DNA from: Candidatus Nitrotoga sp. AM1P | Lineage (GTDB): Bacteria; Pseudomonadota; Gammaproteobacteria; Burkholderiales; Gallionellaceae | DNA length: 64,000 bases | Reading direction: 5' to 3' | NCBI RefSeq assembly: GCF_013168275.1 | Contig: NZ_AP019547.1 | Location: forward strand, 682,001 to 746,000 | The notes under the pieces: generated by a model | The model's database searches: none | What the model was told of the DNA's origin: nothing | The model's input: only the letters and a program-made list of their open reading frames with translations | Translations under genes and position numbers: made by a program | Part shown: piece after piece, positions 54,824-62,591 of the stretch | How the letters are laid out: every line of letters starts with the position of its first letter | Numbering within the stretch: position 1 is the stretch's first letter

Positions 54824-55211
54824 CCCCCGGCTCGCCGGGGGACTCACAAAGGTTTGACCTATACCTCGGTGAGAGTGAATCTGTAATCTCGACTAAGAGA
54901 TGGAGATTCACGATGAAAGTACCAGAGTTTAAGCCACACGAGATGGGACTGTAAGTACCACGTAGCATTTATCCCGAAGAAACGCAAGAGGCGAGAGCAG
55001 AATTTCACTGACGAAGTATTTTGGGCTCGTGGATATTTCGTCTCAGCAGTTGGGCTCGATGAAGCAATGGTTAGAACATACATTCGCAACCAAGAGGAAG
55101 AGGATGAGCGTTACGACCAGATGAAGCTAGGGCTGTAGCCGCCTTGGGCGGCTCACGGTTTATTGGTCCCTTTGAGGGGCTCACCCAATAAGCCTCCGGC
55201 TTTGCCGGAGG
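54824..55211 (+). mobile_element. IS200/IS605-type element, internally deleted
   Basis: Hairpins CCCCCGG-CTCG-CCGGGGG-like at 54824-54841 and CCTCCGGC-TTT-GCCGGAGG at 55193-55211 flank a short tnpA remnant. The hairpins differ from those of the element at 30286, so it is a separate lineage. Confidence 0.75.
54913..55138 (+). pseudogene. tnpA: IS200-type TnpA transposase remnant
   Basis: ATG 54913 opens MKVPEFK and then the frame shifts by one base to SHTRWDCKYHVAFIPKKRKR, the classical N terminus. It jumps directly to FWARGYFVSAVGLDEAMVRT, the region of the catalytic tyrosine helix, ending at TAG 55136-55138. The central HUH histidine region of about 60-70 residues is deleted. Confidence 0.85.
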
Positions 55212-55254
55212 TCATTTAACTTGTTATTAATAAAATTATTAATAAATTTAACCC

Positions 55255-55785
55255 ATGAGATTCTTTAAACCAATCAAACGCGACATAAACTACCTATTCC
55301 CGCCGTCGATGTATGATTGGCTGCCGGAACAGCATTTGGCACGCTTTGTGGTTGAAATAGTGGAGCAACTGGACTTAAAAAGTTTAGAACACGCCTACCG
55401 TGGAGCGGGAAGTACGCCGTTTCATCCAGCGTTACTGCTGTCGATTCTGGTTTACGGCTATGCGACGTGCTTGTTCTCCAGTCGGAACCTGGAGCACGCC
55501 ACCTACGACTCGATTGTCTTTCGGTTTGTTGCAGCGGATAAACACCCTGATCACGATACGCTGAACACCTTTCGAAAACGATTTCTGAAGGAAATCGGAG
55601 GTTTGATGGTGCAAATTCTCCTGATCGTACGCACGATGGGGATGCTCAAGCTCGGCAACATCGTCTTGGACGGCAGCAAGATCAAGGCCAACGCATCCAG
55701 GCACAGCGCGCTGAGTTACGGACACATTACGAAACTGGAACAGCAATTGATAAGGAGAGGTCGCAAAACTCCTGGCCTTGGCCGA
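55255..55785 (+). pseudogene. IS1182-family transposase, 3'-truncated
   Basis: The frame begins MRFFKPIKRDINYLFPPSMY, then YGYATCLFSSRNLEHATYDS, HDTLNTFRKRFLKEI and LDGSKIKANASRHSALSYGH, all typical of the IS1182 N-terminal half. At about 55750 the frame slips: the shifted frame reads EVAKLLALAE, the expected continuation. The catalytic C-terminal half is absent. The open frame itself runs on to 55848 into the glycosyltransferase. It is a relic of an insertion between wzt and the glycan genes. Confidence 0.85.
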
Positions 55786-55829
55786 GAGGTGCATATGCCT
55801 CTATGCTTGAAAAATCTTAGTGGAAGCCT

Positions 55830-56879
55830 ATGGATACAGAGGCTTTAGGTGAAAGGAATACGCCACTCATTTCAGTTATTGTACTCAACTGGAATGGTGC
55901 TGACGATACGCTCGCATGCTTGGACTCGCTTGCAGCGTTGACGTATACAAATTTCAACATAATCGTCGTGGACAACTGCTCAACCGACAATTCTTTGGAG
56001 AAGTTGCGCGCCTACAGCAGCCCCTTCCCACTTGTCCTACTCGAAACAGGACAAAATCTAGGCTACGCCGGGGGCAATAACGTTGGTACGCGTCATGCGC
56101 TGGAACACGGTGCGGATTTTGTGCTGCTACTGAACAACGACACCACGGTAGCGTTTGATCTACTTGAACAATTGATAAATGCCGCCCGGCGAACTCCAGA
56201 TGCAGGAGTGTTTAGTGCACGCGTGATGTACTTCGATAACCCGGAATTGGTATGGTTCGATGGTGCGTGCTGGAATGAATCATCTCTACGATTGGAGTGG
56301 CCTGGGCAAGGTGCGCGTGAAACCGAACTCAGCACAATGGACCGCGACACTGACTACGCTTGCGGTGCGGCGCTATTCTTCCGCGCTGAAGTCGCCCGAA
56401 AAATTGGTCTGCTGGATGAGATGTTTTTTTTGGTATGGGAGGAAGTCGATTGGTGCTTCCGCGCCCGCAAAGCTGGCTGGCGCAATAAGGTGGTTGCAGC
56501 TGCAAAAGTCTGGCATAAAATCGGGGTTTCCTTTGGCAGCGAATCCTCACCATTACGCACATATTTCAGTATCCGAAATCAATTGCTGTGGTTCAGCCGG
56601 CATGCGTCACTTTCTGCCCGGCTACGGCTGTGGACGAATAATTTGCGGCGCTTGATACCAAAATTTCATGTCAGCACCGATCTTAATGTCAGCTTTACCA
56701 AGCGTTTTGTGTGGGCTATACAGGATTATGGTCAAGCCTGGTTGGGACGCGGCTCGCGTCTGCAGTATATGGCAACACGGCGGGCGATTATGGATTATAT
56801 GCATGGTCGGTTCGGCGATTGCCCTGATGAGGTGCGCGTCTGGAGCAAGACATGGGCAGCGCAACAACGAGACTCATGA
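55830..56879 (+). CDS. Glycosyltransferase family 2 (rhamnosyltransferase-like)
   Basis: 349 residues. GT-A fold: ISVIVLNWNGADDTLACLDS at the start, IIVVDNCSTDNS, NLGYAGGNN, and the metal-binding DxD equivalent in LLLNNDTTV (about 96-104). Later VWEEVDWCFRARKAGW is the conserved acceptor-side block with the catalytic acid. It transfers a sugar from a nucleotide donor to a growing lipid-linked glycan on the cytoplasmic face. It starts inside the tail of the truncated transposase frame; GGAAG precedes the ATG. Confidence 0.9.
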   Translation: MDTEALGERNTPLISVIVLNWNGADDTLACLDSLAALTYTNFNIIVVDNCSTDNSLEKLRAYSSPFPLVLLETGQNLGYAGGNNVGTRHALEHGADFVLLLNNDTTVAFDLLEQLINAARRTPDAGVFSARVMYFDNPELVWFDGACWNESSLRLEWPGQGARETELSTMDRDTDYACGAALFFRAEVARKIGLLDEMFFLVWEEVDWCFRARKAGWRNKVVAAAKVWHKIGVSFGSESSPLRTYFSIRNQLLWFSRHASLSARLRLWTNNLRRLIPKFHVSTDLNVSFTKRFVWAIQDYGQAWLGRGSRLQYMATRRAIMDYMHGRFGDCPDEVRVWSKTWAAQQRDS

Positions 56880-56898
56880 AATCTGAATTGAGCATGCT

Positions 56899-58782
56899 AT
56901 GCATTCAGCAATACATAACACAACCGTGACCGAATTCAATCTCAACACGCTTTTTACTGCGGATGATCCATATGTGCGCTTGAATCATAGCCAGCGCAGC
57001 CACACCCAATCCGTGGGTATACAGCGAATTCAGGATACGTTTGAGGGTGCAGACTGTCTTTTCTTGCGTGCTGATACAGCCCTCTGCTTGCGGCTGAATG
57101 GTAATTACGCATTGCAACGCTGTGCTGCCGGCGGTTGGCTGCTGCGTAACCGAGGTTCTGATGCGCCGAACTATTGGTTTCCTGTCCTGGCAAAGCTGCG
57201 ACGCAACAACGCGCAAGGCCACATCTTGGAAGAACATACTGCCGAATGGAGAGGTTTCAGCTTGGATTCAAGCGGCGTGGACATCTCATTCACAGCCATT
57301 GCCGAGGGTTGGACGCTCGACGCGGTGATTTGGCGATTCAACGACCCTAGCCTTATCGACGAGTTGCAAATGCTTACACCCGCCGAAACCCAAGGCTATT
57401 TCCTGCTCGGCTCGCACACCCGCTACAACCAGCCCGCTGATCTTTATCGTCATCTTACCCACGGTTGGGTGTATGAAGACCGTTTTGCCTGGCCGCACAA
57501 GCGGCGCATTTGTTCTGAGAATGACGCACACGCGCTGCATCTGATCTTTAGCGGTCTCAAACGCACCACGGGCAAGCGCATTTATGGGCTACTAAAAAAT
57601 CAATTGCTGCTGTCGGTATTGTCGCGTCAAAGTGAAGATGGTGGTTTCCGCCATGGCGAGTGGACGGATAAAATGGAATCGCATTATCGCCTGCACTGTT
57701 CAGCTATGCATTTGATGATGGATGCCTTGAGCGAAACAGATGATCCAGTTGTACAGACTGCACTTGCGCATGGCATGCACTTTATTTCGGACAAACATGA
57801 TTTAACTGATGCAGGCACATGGTTCTATCATGACGAACTGGAATGCAGTATGACTGAAATGCACCGGGCGCCATTCAAATGGTGGCCCGGAAATGCACTT
57901 GGGAAGTCGCCGCAGAATATGTTGGTACTGAACACGCAACTCGACACGCTGGTGGCACTGGATCGGTACGGCATGCTCACCGGTGACACGCAATACGCGC
58001 CACTGGTCGAGTCGGGCTACCAGGCAGCCAGCACCTTGCTGGCATTGCGGCCAATGGAATGGCTGTACCGGCTGCTGTTCTCCGCCATCAATCTGACACT
58101 GCTGCCAACTGAGCAAGCGGCCCGACTGCCACGGTGGAAGCGTTTATGGAAGCGCATTGGCTGGCAGGTATTCGTGCCTCGTCTACCGCGTTTGAAGACG
58201 CGCTATCCGCGTCTTGTCATGCCTGGCGGTTATATCGACCGCGAACTAAGTTTGCAGGTATGGGCCTATGACTATCTGGCGGTCAATTTGATGGACTTGG
58301 TGCGCGCTTCTCATGGCACACGCAGTGCGGTATTCAATCCCTACATCAAGGATATTCTGAACTACTGTGCCACCACTGGAATCGCGCAGCGATGGCTGGA
58401 ACACAAAGGCCGTGCTTACTCAGTCGGCTTTTATGCAGAGGCATTATATTTACTGTGTCTGCGGGAACCGAGCCCTGAACTCGATGCAATCCTGGCCGAT
58501 GCCCTGTTGTTATGTGTACGGAATCAATTGGGCCTGCCACCTTCACTCTTAGGCGGCAACGCTGAAGCGAACGGTATGGCACCAGGACAGCAGGATATTC
58601 CTCAATCTGTGCTTCCAGAAATCATCATCGCGAATTTGAGCAATAATGAACAGGCTGTTTGCTTGATAGTTAACGCGGGACAAGCTGTTGCCCTAAAAAC
58701 TGCACTATGCGCCGTGCCAACCGATTGGCATATTCCAGCAAGCGTATTACCACCCGGTGCACACCTCAGGATCAAGGCATGA
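56899..58782 (+). CDS. Unrecognised 627-residue protein of the glycan locus
   Basis: No signal peptide or membrane segment is visible. The first 220 residues look beta-rich (DTALCLRLNGNYALQRCAAGG). The larger second part is helical with repeated aromatic and acidic blocks: QSEDGGFRHGEWTDKMESHYR, AGTWFYHDELECSMTE, KSPQNMLVLNTQLDTLVALD and KGRAYSVGFYAEALYL. This recalls alpha/alpha-toroid sugar-active proteins (lyases, epimerases, glycosidases), but I cannot name a family. It shares a four-base overlap with the glycosyltransferase behind it, so it belongs to the glycan operon and probably handles the same polymer. Confidence 0.7.
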   Translation: MHSAIHNTTVTEFNLNTLFTADDPYVRLNHSQRSHTQSVGIQRIQDTFEGADCLFLRADTALCLRLNGNYALQRCAAGGWLLRNRGSDAPNYWFPVLAKLRRNNAQGHILEEHTAEWRGFSLDSSGVDISFTAIAEGWTLDAVIWRFNDPSLIDELQMLTPAETQGYFLLGSHTRYNQPADLYRHLTHGWVYEDRFAWPHKRRICSENDAHALHLIFSGLKRTTGKRIYGLLKNQLLLSVLSRQSEDGGFRHGEWTDKMESHYRLHCSAMHLMMDALSETDDPVVQTALAHGMHFISDKHDLTDAGTWFYHDELECSMTEMHRAPFKWWPGNALGKSPQNMLVLNTQLDTLVALDRYGMLTGDTQYAPLVESGYQAASTLLALRPMEWLYRLLFSAINLTLLPTEQAARLPRWKRLWKRIGWQVFVPRLPRLKTRYPRLVMPGGYIDRELSLQVWAYDYLAVNLMDLVRASHGTRSAVFNPYIKDILNYCATTGIAQRWLEHKGRAYSVGFYAEALYLLCLREPSPELDAILADALLLCVRNQLGLPPSLLGGNAEANGMAPGQQDIPQSVLPEIIIANLSNNEQAVCLIVNAGQAVALKTALCAVPTDWHIPASVLPPGAHLRIKA

Positions 58783-59939
58783 CAATGCGTATCGGACTCA
58801 TCACTTCGGAATTCCCGCCCGATCTCGGTGGTGTGGAGACCTACGCGTGGCAATTGGCGAAAGAACTGGGCCGTAGACAGGACTTGCAAGTAACGATTTA
58901 TGCACCACCCAAATCTGCAACCATCACTCCGCCACCGGGGGCCACACTCAAGCCAATTCTACAAAGCTGCGCAGGACTGGATTGGCCCAAACTCAAAAAT
59001 GAACCCATCGATGTCTGGCACGCGCTCTCCGCTTGTCATTCCTGGATTGCCGAAAAAAACAGGCCCACAGTTGTTTCAGTGCATGGCAATGATTTTCTTG
59101 GCCCCTATCCTTTGGTAGCACGCCCTGCCCTTGCCCTGCCTGGTTTCTGGCGGCTGCGCCCATGGGTATGGCGCAAACTGCATCCGCTGTGGAGCAATGC
59201 AACCCGGCGTGTATTGGCGCGTGCCTTGCCCAAGACGAGCGCACTGCTTTCCAACAGCCGCTATACCGCCGATGTTTTGCTGGATAAATATCCTGACTGT
59301 GCTGCTAAAACACACATAGCCCTGGTCGGTGTTGATCCGATATTTTTTGATGTGCCGCGTGCACCAAAAAACAAAATAGCGCAGTTGCTCACCGTCTGTC
59401 GTCTATCCGAGGAACGCAAGAATATCGATCTCGTGTTACGTGCACTGGCTACGTTAAAAGATCGCTTTGAATTTGAATACATCATTGCAGGCGAAGGGAC
59501 TTTACGTCCTTCTTTGGAACGCCTGGCAAATTCTCTGGGGCTCGGCACCTGTGTTCGTTTTGTTGGACGTATTAGTGACGCTGACTTGCGTCAGTTATAT
59601 TCCCGCGCTGACCTTTTCATACTAACGGCATCGATCATTCCCGGCAGCCATGAAGGCTTTGGTATTGTCTATCTTGAAGCCGCTGCCAGCGGTGTGCCCA
59701 GCCTGGCAGCACGACTGGCTGGTGCTGTAGAAGCTATTGGGGAAGGTCGTTCCGGGTTTTTCGTTGAGCAGCCTGATGTTACTTCTATTAGTAACGCACT
59801 TATCCGTTTCCTGTCCGGTGAGGTGCATCTGGATGCCGAAGAATGCCGTAACTTTGCTCGAAATTTTAGCTGGGTGCGTGTCGCCGATATTGCAGAAAAA
59901 GCTTATCGACAAATTTTTGTGCAAAACATACATTCATGA
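58779..59939 (+). CDS. Glycosyltransferase family 4 (GT-B)
   Basis: 386 residues from ATG 58779 in an ATGA overlap. The N-terminal Rossmann domain opens MTMRIGLITSEFPPDLGGVETYAWQLAKEL, the classical GT4 start. The C-terminal donor-binding domain has LTVCRLSEERKNIDLVLRAL, YIIAGEGTLRPSLERLA and HEGFGIVYLEAAASGVPSLAA, with the E-x7-E motif. It adds a sugar from a nucleotide donor to the glycan. The next gene overlaps its stop by four bases. Confidence 0.92.
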   Translation: MTMRIGLITSEFPPDLGGVETYAWQLAKELGRRQDLQVTIYAPPKSATITPPPGATLKPILQSCAGLDWPKLKNEPIDVWHALSACHSWIAEKNRPTVVSVHGNDFLGPYPLVARPALALPGFWRLRPWVWRKLHPLWSNATRRVLARALPKTSALLSNSRYTADVLLDKYPDCAAKTHIALVGVDPIFFDVPRAPKNKIAQLLTVCRLSEERKNIDLVLRALATLKDRFEFEYIIAGEGTLRPSLERLANSLGLGTCVRFVGRISDADLRQLYSRADLFILTASIIPGSHEGFGIVYLEAAASGVPSLAARLAGAVEAIGEGRSGFFVEQPDVTSISNALIRFLSGEVHLDAEECRNFARNFSWVRVADIAEKAYRQIFVQNIHS

Positions 59940-60904
59940 GCGATCCCTCCATTATCTCCACTCGTATCAGCGTAATCATGCCTTGCTACAATGCGGCCAA
60001 CTTTGTCGAGGAGGCCGTGAATTGTGTCATGAATCAGACCTATCTCGATGTCGAACTGATTGTGGTGGATGATGGCTCTACTGATGGCAGTGTTGCTATC
60101 CTGCAACGGCTTGTCACACAACATTCACCACGCTTGATTCTGCTGCACCAAGATCACAAAGGGCCGTTTCCGGCACGCAATTTTGGACTAAAACACGCGC
60201 ATGGCGGACGTATTGCATTTCTCGATGCTGACGATTACTGGACGCTGGATGCACTGGAAAAACTTGCGGCGTCGATGCAAAGCAATCACGCCGACATCAC
60301 CTACTGCGGCTGGCAAAACGTTGGCATAGGTGCACCCGGAACAGCGCCTCACATCCCTCCGGATTATAGTCAGATGGATACAGCGGCTGAATTCTTGCGT
60401 TCATGCCCTTGGCCCATTCATGCAGCGTTAGTACGGCGAGAAGTTATCGATGCTGTTAAAGGATTTTCCGAACGACGTTTCTCAGCTATGGATTACGATC
60501 TATGGCTGCGACTTTATGCACACACCCAAAAACTGGTGCGGGTAGCCGAGGTGATGGCCTTTTACCGCTGGCACGACAAAGGACAAATTTCTAAAACAAA
60601 ATGGAAACAAGTGCTCAATGCCTTGCAGGTACGGCGCGATTTTGTGACTAATCATCCTGAACGCATCGCACATTTGTCAAAAGACAAGGTACTTGAGTTG
60701 TCCGAAGGCTTCTTGTTAGGTGAAGCTTATCGCTCTTACTGGCAACGTAATTTGATCGACGCGCAGCAACTGTTCCGACGCGCTTTCGTACAGGGCTTGT
60801 GGAAAACAAGCGATTTAAAATATCTTCTTCCCGCCCTGCTACCTGGCATACTTTTTAAATGGCTGGTCAGCATAGCCGACCAGCCGAAAGAGAAACACAG
60901 ATGA
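59936..60904 (+). CDS. Glycosyltransferase family 2
   Basis: 322 residues. GT-A fold with ISVIMPCYNAANFVEEAVNC, LIVVDDGSTDGSVAIL, ARNFGLKHAHGGRIAFLDADDYW (DxD at about 95-97) and a later WLRLYAHTQKLVRVAEVMAFY. ATGA overlaps join it to the genes on both sides. Sugar and linkage are not predictable by eye. Confidence 0.92.
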   Translation: MSDPSIISTRISVIMPCYNAANFVEEAVNCVMNQTYLDVELIVVDDGSTDGSVAILQRLVTQHSPRLILLHQDHKGPFPARNFGLKHAHGGRIAFLDADDYWTLDALEKLAASMQSNHADITYCGWQNVGIGAPGTAPHIPPDYSQMDTAAEFLRSCPWPIHAALVRREVIDAVKGFSERRFSAMDYDLWLRLYAHTQKLVRVAEVMAFYRWHDKGQISKTKWKQVLNALQVRRDFVTNHPERIAHLSKDKVLELSEGFLLGEAYRSYWQRNLIDAQQLFRRAFVQGLWKTSDLKYLLPALLPGILFKWLVSIADQPKEKHR

Positions 60905-61686
60905 GCTCCGAACGAATTCCTGTACTCATGTACCACCGCGTAGGAGATGCGCATAATATGTGGGAACGCAAATATTGCATCAGCCCACAACGCTTTGCAG
61001 AACACATGAGGGCTCTGATGCAATCCAACTGGCAGGCTGTTTCTGTCGATGACTTCATGGCTTGGCGGCACGGTAATAAAACTTTACCGAAGAAGGCCTT
61101 CCTGATTAGCTTCGATGATGGCTTTAAAGGTGTGTATGAGCATGCCTGGCCGGTCTTGCGTCAATATCACTGGCCAGCAGTGATGTTTCTGGTAAGTAAT
61201 TTGATTGGTCAGAAGGATGCGTGGTCTAAAAACGAAAATCCTGAGGGGCGTACCTATTCCCTTTTAAACAGGGCGGAAATTGCAGAAATGGCACAAGGAG
61301 GATTTAGCTTTCATGGCCATTCTCGCAACCACAGGGATCTCACTACCTTGAACGAGACAGATTTGATCGATGAAACAGAAGGATGCAAAGCTGAACTAAA
61401 CCTTCTTGGTATCCCATGCCGCTATTTCGCTTACCCCTATGGTCGTTTCAGCGAACGGGAAATGTCTGCTGTAAAAGCGGCAGGTTTTGAAGCAGCCTTT
61501 TCAGTACAACCCGGTTTCAATCGACCTGACGTGGATATGTTCCATATCCGTCGCCTGGATATCTTCGGTACAGACACATCGGCCATGCTGCTGAGAAAAA
61601 TAACGCTCGGCAGCAATGACGGCCGCCTCACGGCCTGGGCCAAGTATTACCTCAAACAATTACAAAGCCGACTGGGACTGGGATGA
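60901..61686 (+). CDS. Polysaccharide deacetylase (NodB/CE4 family)
   Basis: 261 residues from ATG 60901 in an ATGA overlap. The fold begins IPVLMYHRVGDAHN. Metal-binding acids are in LISFDDGFKGVYEHAW, and the paired histidines in FHGHSRNHRDLTTL (H-x3-H). YFAYPYGRFSEREMSAVKAAG is the conserved later block. The enzyme removes N-acetyl groups from a hexosamine polymer or precursor. There is no signal peptide, so it probably acts in the cytoplasm on the lipid-linked intermediate. Confidence 0.9.
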   Translation: MSSERIPVLMYHRVGDAHNMWERKYCISPQRFAEHMRALMQSNWQAVSVDDFMAWRHGNKTLPKKAFLISFDDGFKGVYEHAWPVLRQYHWPAVMFLVSNLIGQKDAWSKNENPEGRTYSLLNRAEIAEMAQGGFSFHGHSRNHRDLTTLNETDLIDETEGCKAELNLLGIPCRYFAYPYGRFSEREMSAVKAAGFEAAFSVQPGFNRPDVDMFHIRRLDIFGTDTSAMLLRKITLGSNDGRLTAWAKYYLKQLQSRLGLG

Positions 61687-62591
61687 AGCTGACGCTATCT
61701 ATCTGCACCCACAACCATCTGGCGGCTCTCAAGCAAACGCTTGCCGACTTACATGATTTGCATCCCCCTCAAGGTTCTTGGGAACTTTTAATCGTGAATA
61801 ACGCCAGTCCAGATGGCACTGGGGCATGGCTCGCTCAAGGGGGTTGGCAGCGGATGGGAATCAACTGCCGCGTAGTACAGGAAAATCAGTTGGGCGTGGC
61901 TCACGCCCGCAATCGGGCGCTCACGGAAGCAGAAGGCGAATATGTGGTGTTTCTGGATGATGACGAAACCCCTGAAGCTGATTGGTTGGTGAATTTAGAA
62001 CAGGTTATTGACTACCATCATCCCGCTGCCATTGGCGGCCGCATACGGGCACTCTTGCCCAATGGCCGCCCTGACTGGCTCACAGACGAATTATTGGGAT
62101 TTCTGGGTGAACTGAATTATGGACCTGCAGAACGGACACTCACCGAATCTTCTACCCCCATTTTTACCGGCAATGCAGTTTTTCACCGTCAAACCGTTCT
62201 GGAAGCGGGTGGATTTGACGGTAATCTGGGGCGGCGCGGTAATATTCAGTCAGGCGGTGAGGATACCGAACTCTATCGACGCTTGATTAAATTGAAGAAA
62301 ATCGTACGCTGGGTGCCTCAAGCAATCATCCATCATCGTATTGAGCCATGGAAACTGCGCCGAACTTATTTTCTGCAACTACACTTTCGTCAAGGACGCA
62401 TGGAAGGTGCGCGAAAGCGAGGATCTGCCTCGCGTATCCCACCGTTTTATCTCATCCCGCAATTAGCGCGTGCGCACGGGCGGGCGCTCATGCAGCGCTT
62501 TAAACAAGGTGCACACCAATCGCTGCGGCAAGAAATGAACGCAGCGTATTTTGTTGGATATTTTTTGGGTTGGTTGCGCGATCCAGCATGA
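61683..62591 (+). CDS. Glycosyltransferase family 2
   Basis: 302 residues. LTLSICTHNHLAALKQTLAD opens the GT-A fold; LLIVNNASPDGTGAWLA and VVFLDDDETPEADWL (DDD at about 97-99) follow. The block GGRIRALLPNGRPDWLTDE and later SGGEDTELYRRLIKLKKIVRWV carry the acceptor side with the ED pair. Four-base overlaps on both sides. The next gene is of the same type, suggesting duplication within the cluster. Confidence 0.9.
   Translation: MKLTLSICTHNHLAALKQTLADLHDLHPPQGSWELLIVNNASPDGTGAWLAQGGWQRMGINCRVVQENQLGVAHARNRALTEAEGEYVVFLDDDETPEADWLVNLEQVIDYHHPAAIGGRIRALLPNGRPDWLTDELLGFLGELNYGPAERTLTESSTPIFTGNAVFHRQTVLEAGGFDGNLGRRGNIQSGGEDTELYRRLIKLKKIVRWVPQAIIHHRIEPWKLRRTYFLQLHFRQGRMEGARKRGSASRIPPFYLIPQLARAHGRALMQRFKQGAHQSLRQEMNAAYFVGYFLGWLRDPA

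Larger units (their letters stand above)
54737..55254. other. Insertion-sequence debris between wzt and the glycosyltransferase block
   Basis: 518 bases holding a second IS200-type remnant (54824-55211) and its hairpins. The IS1182-like fragment follows at once at 55255. No intact gene. Confidence 0.6.
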
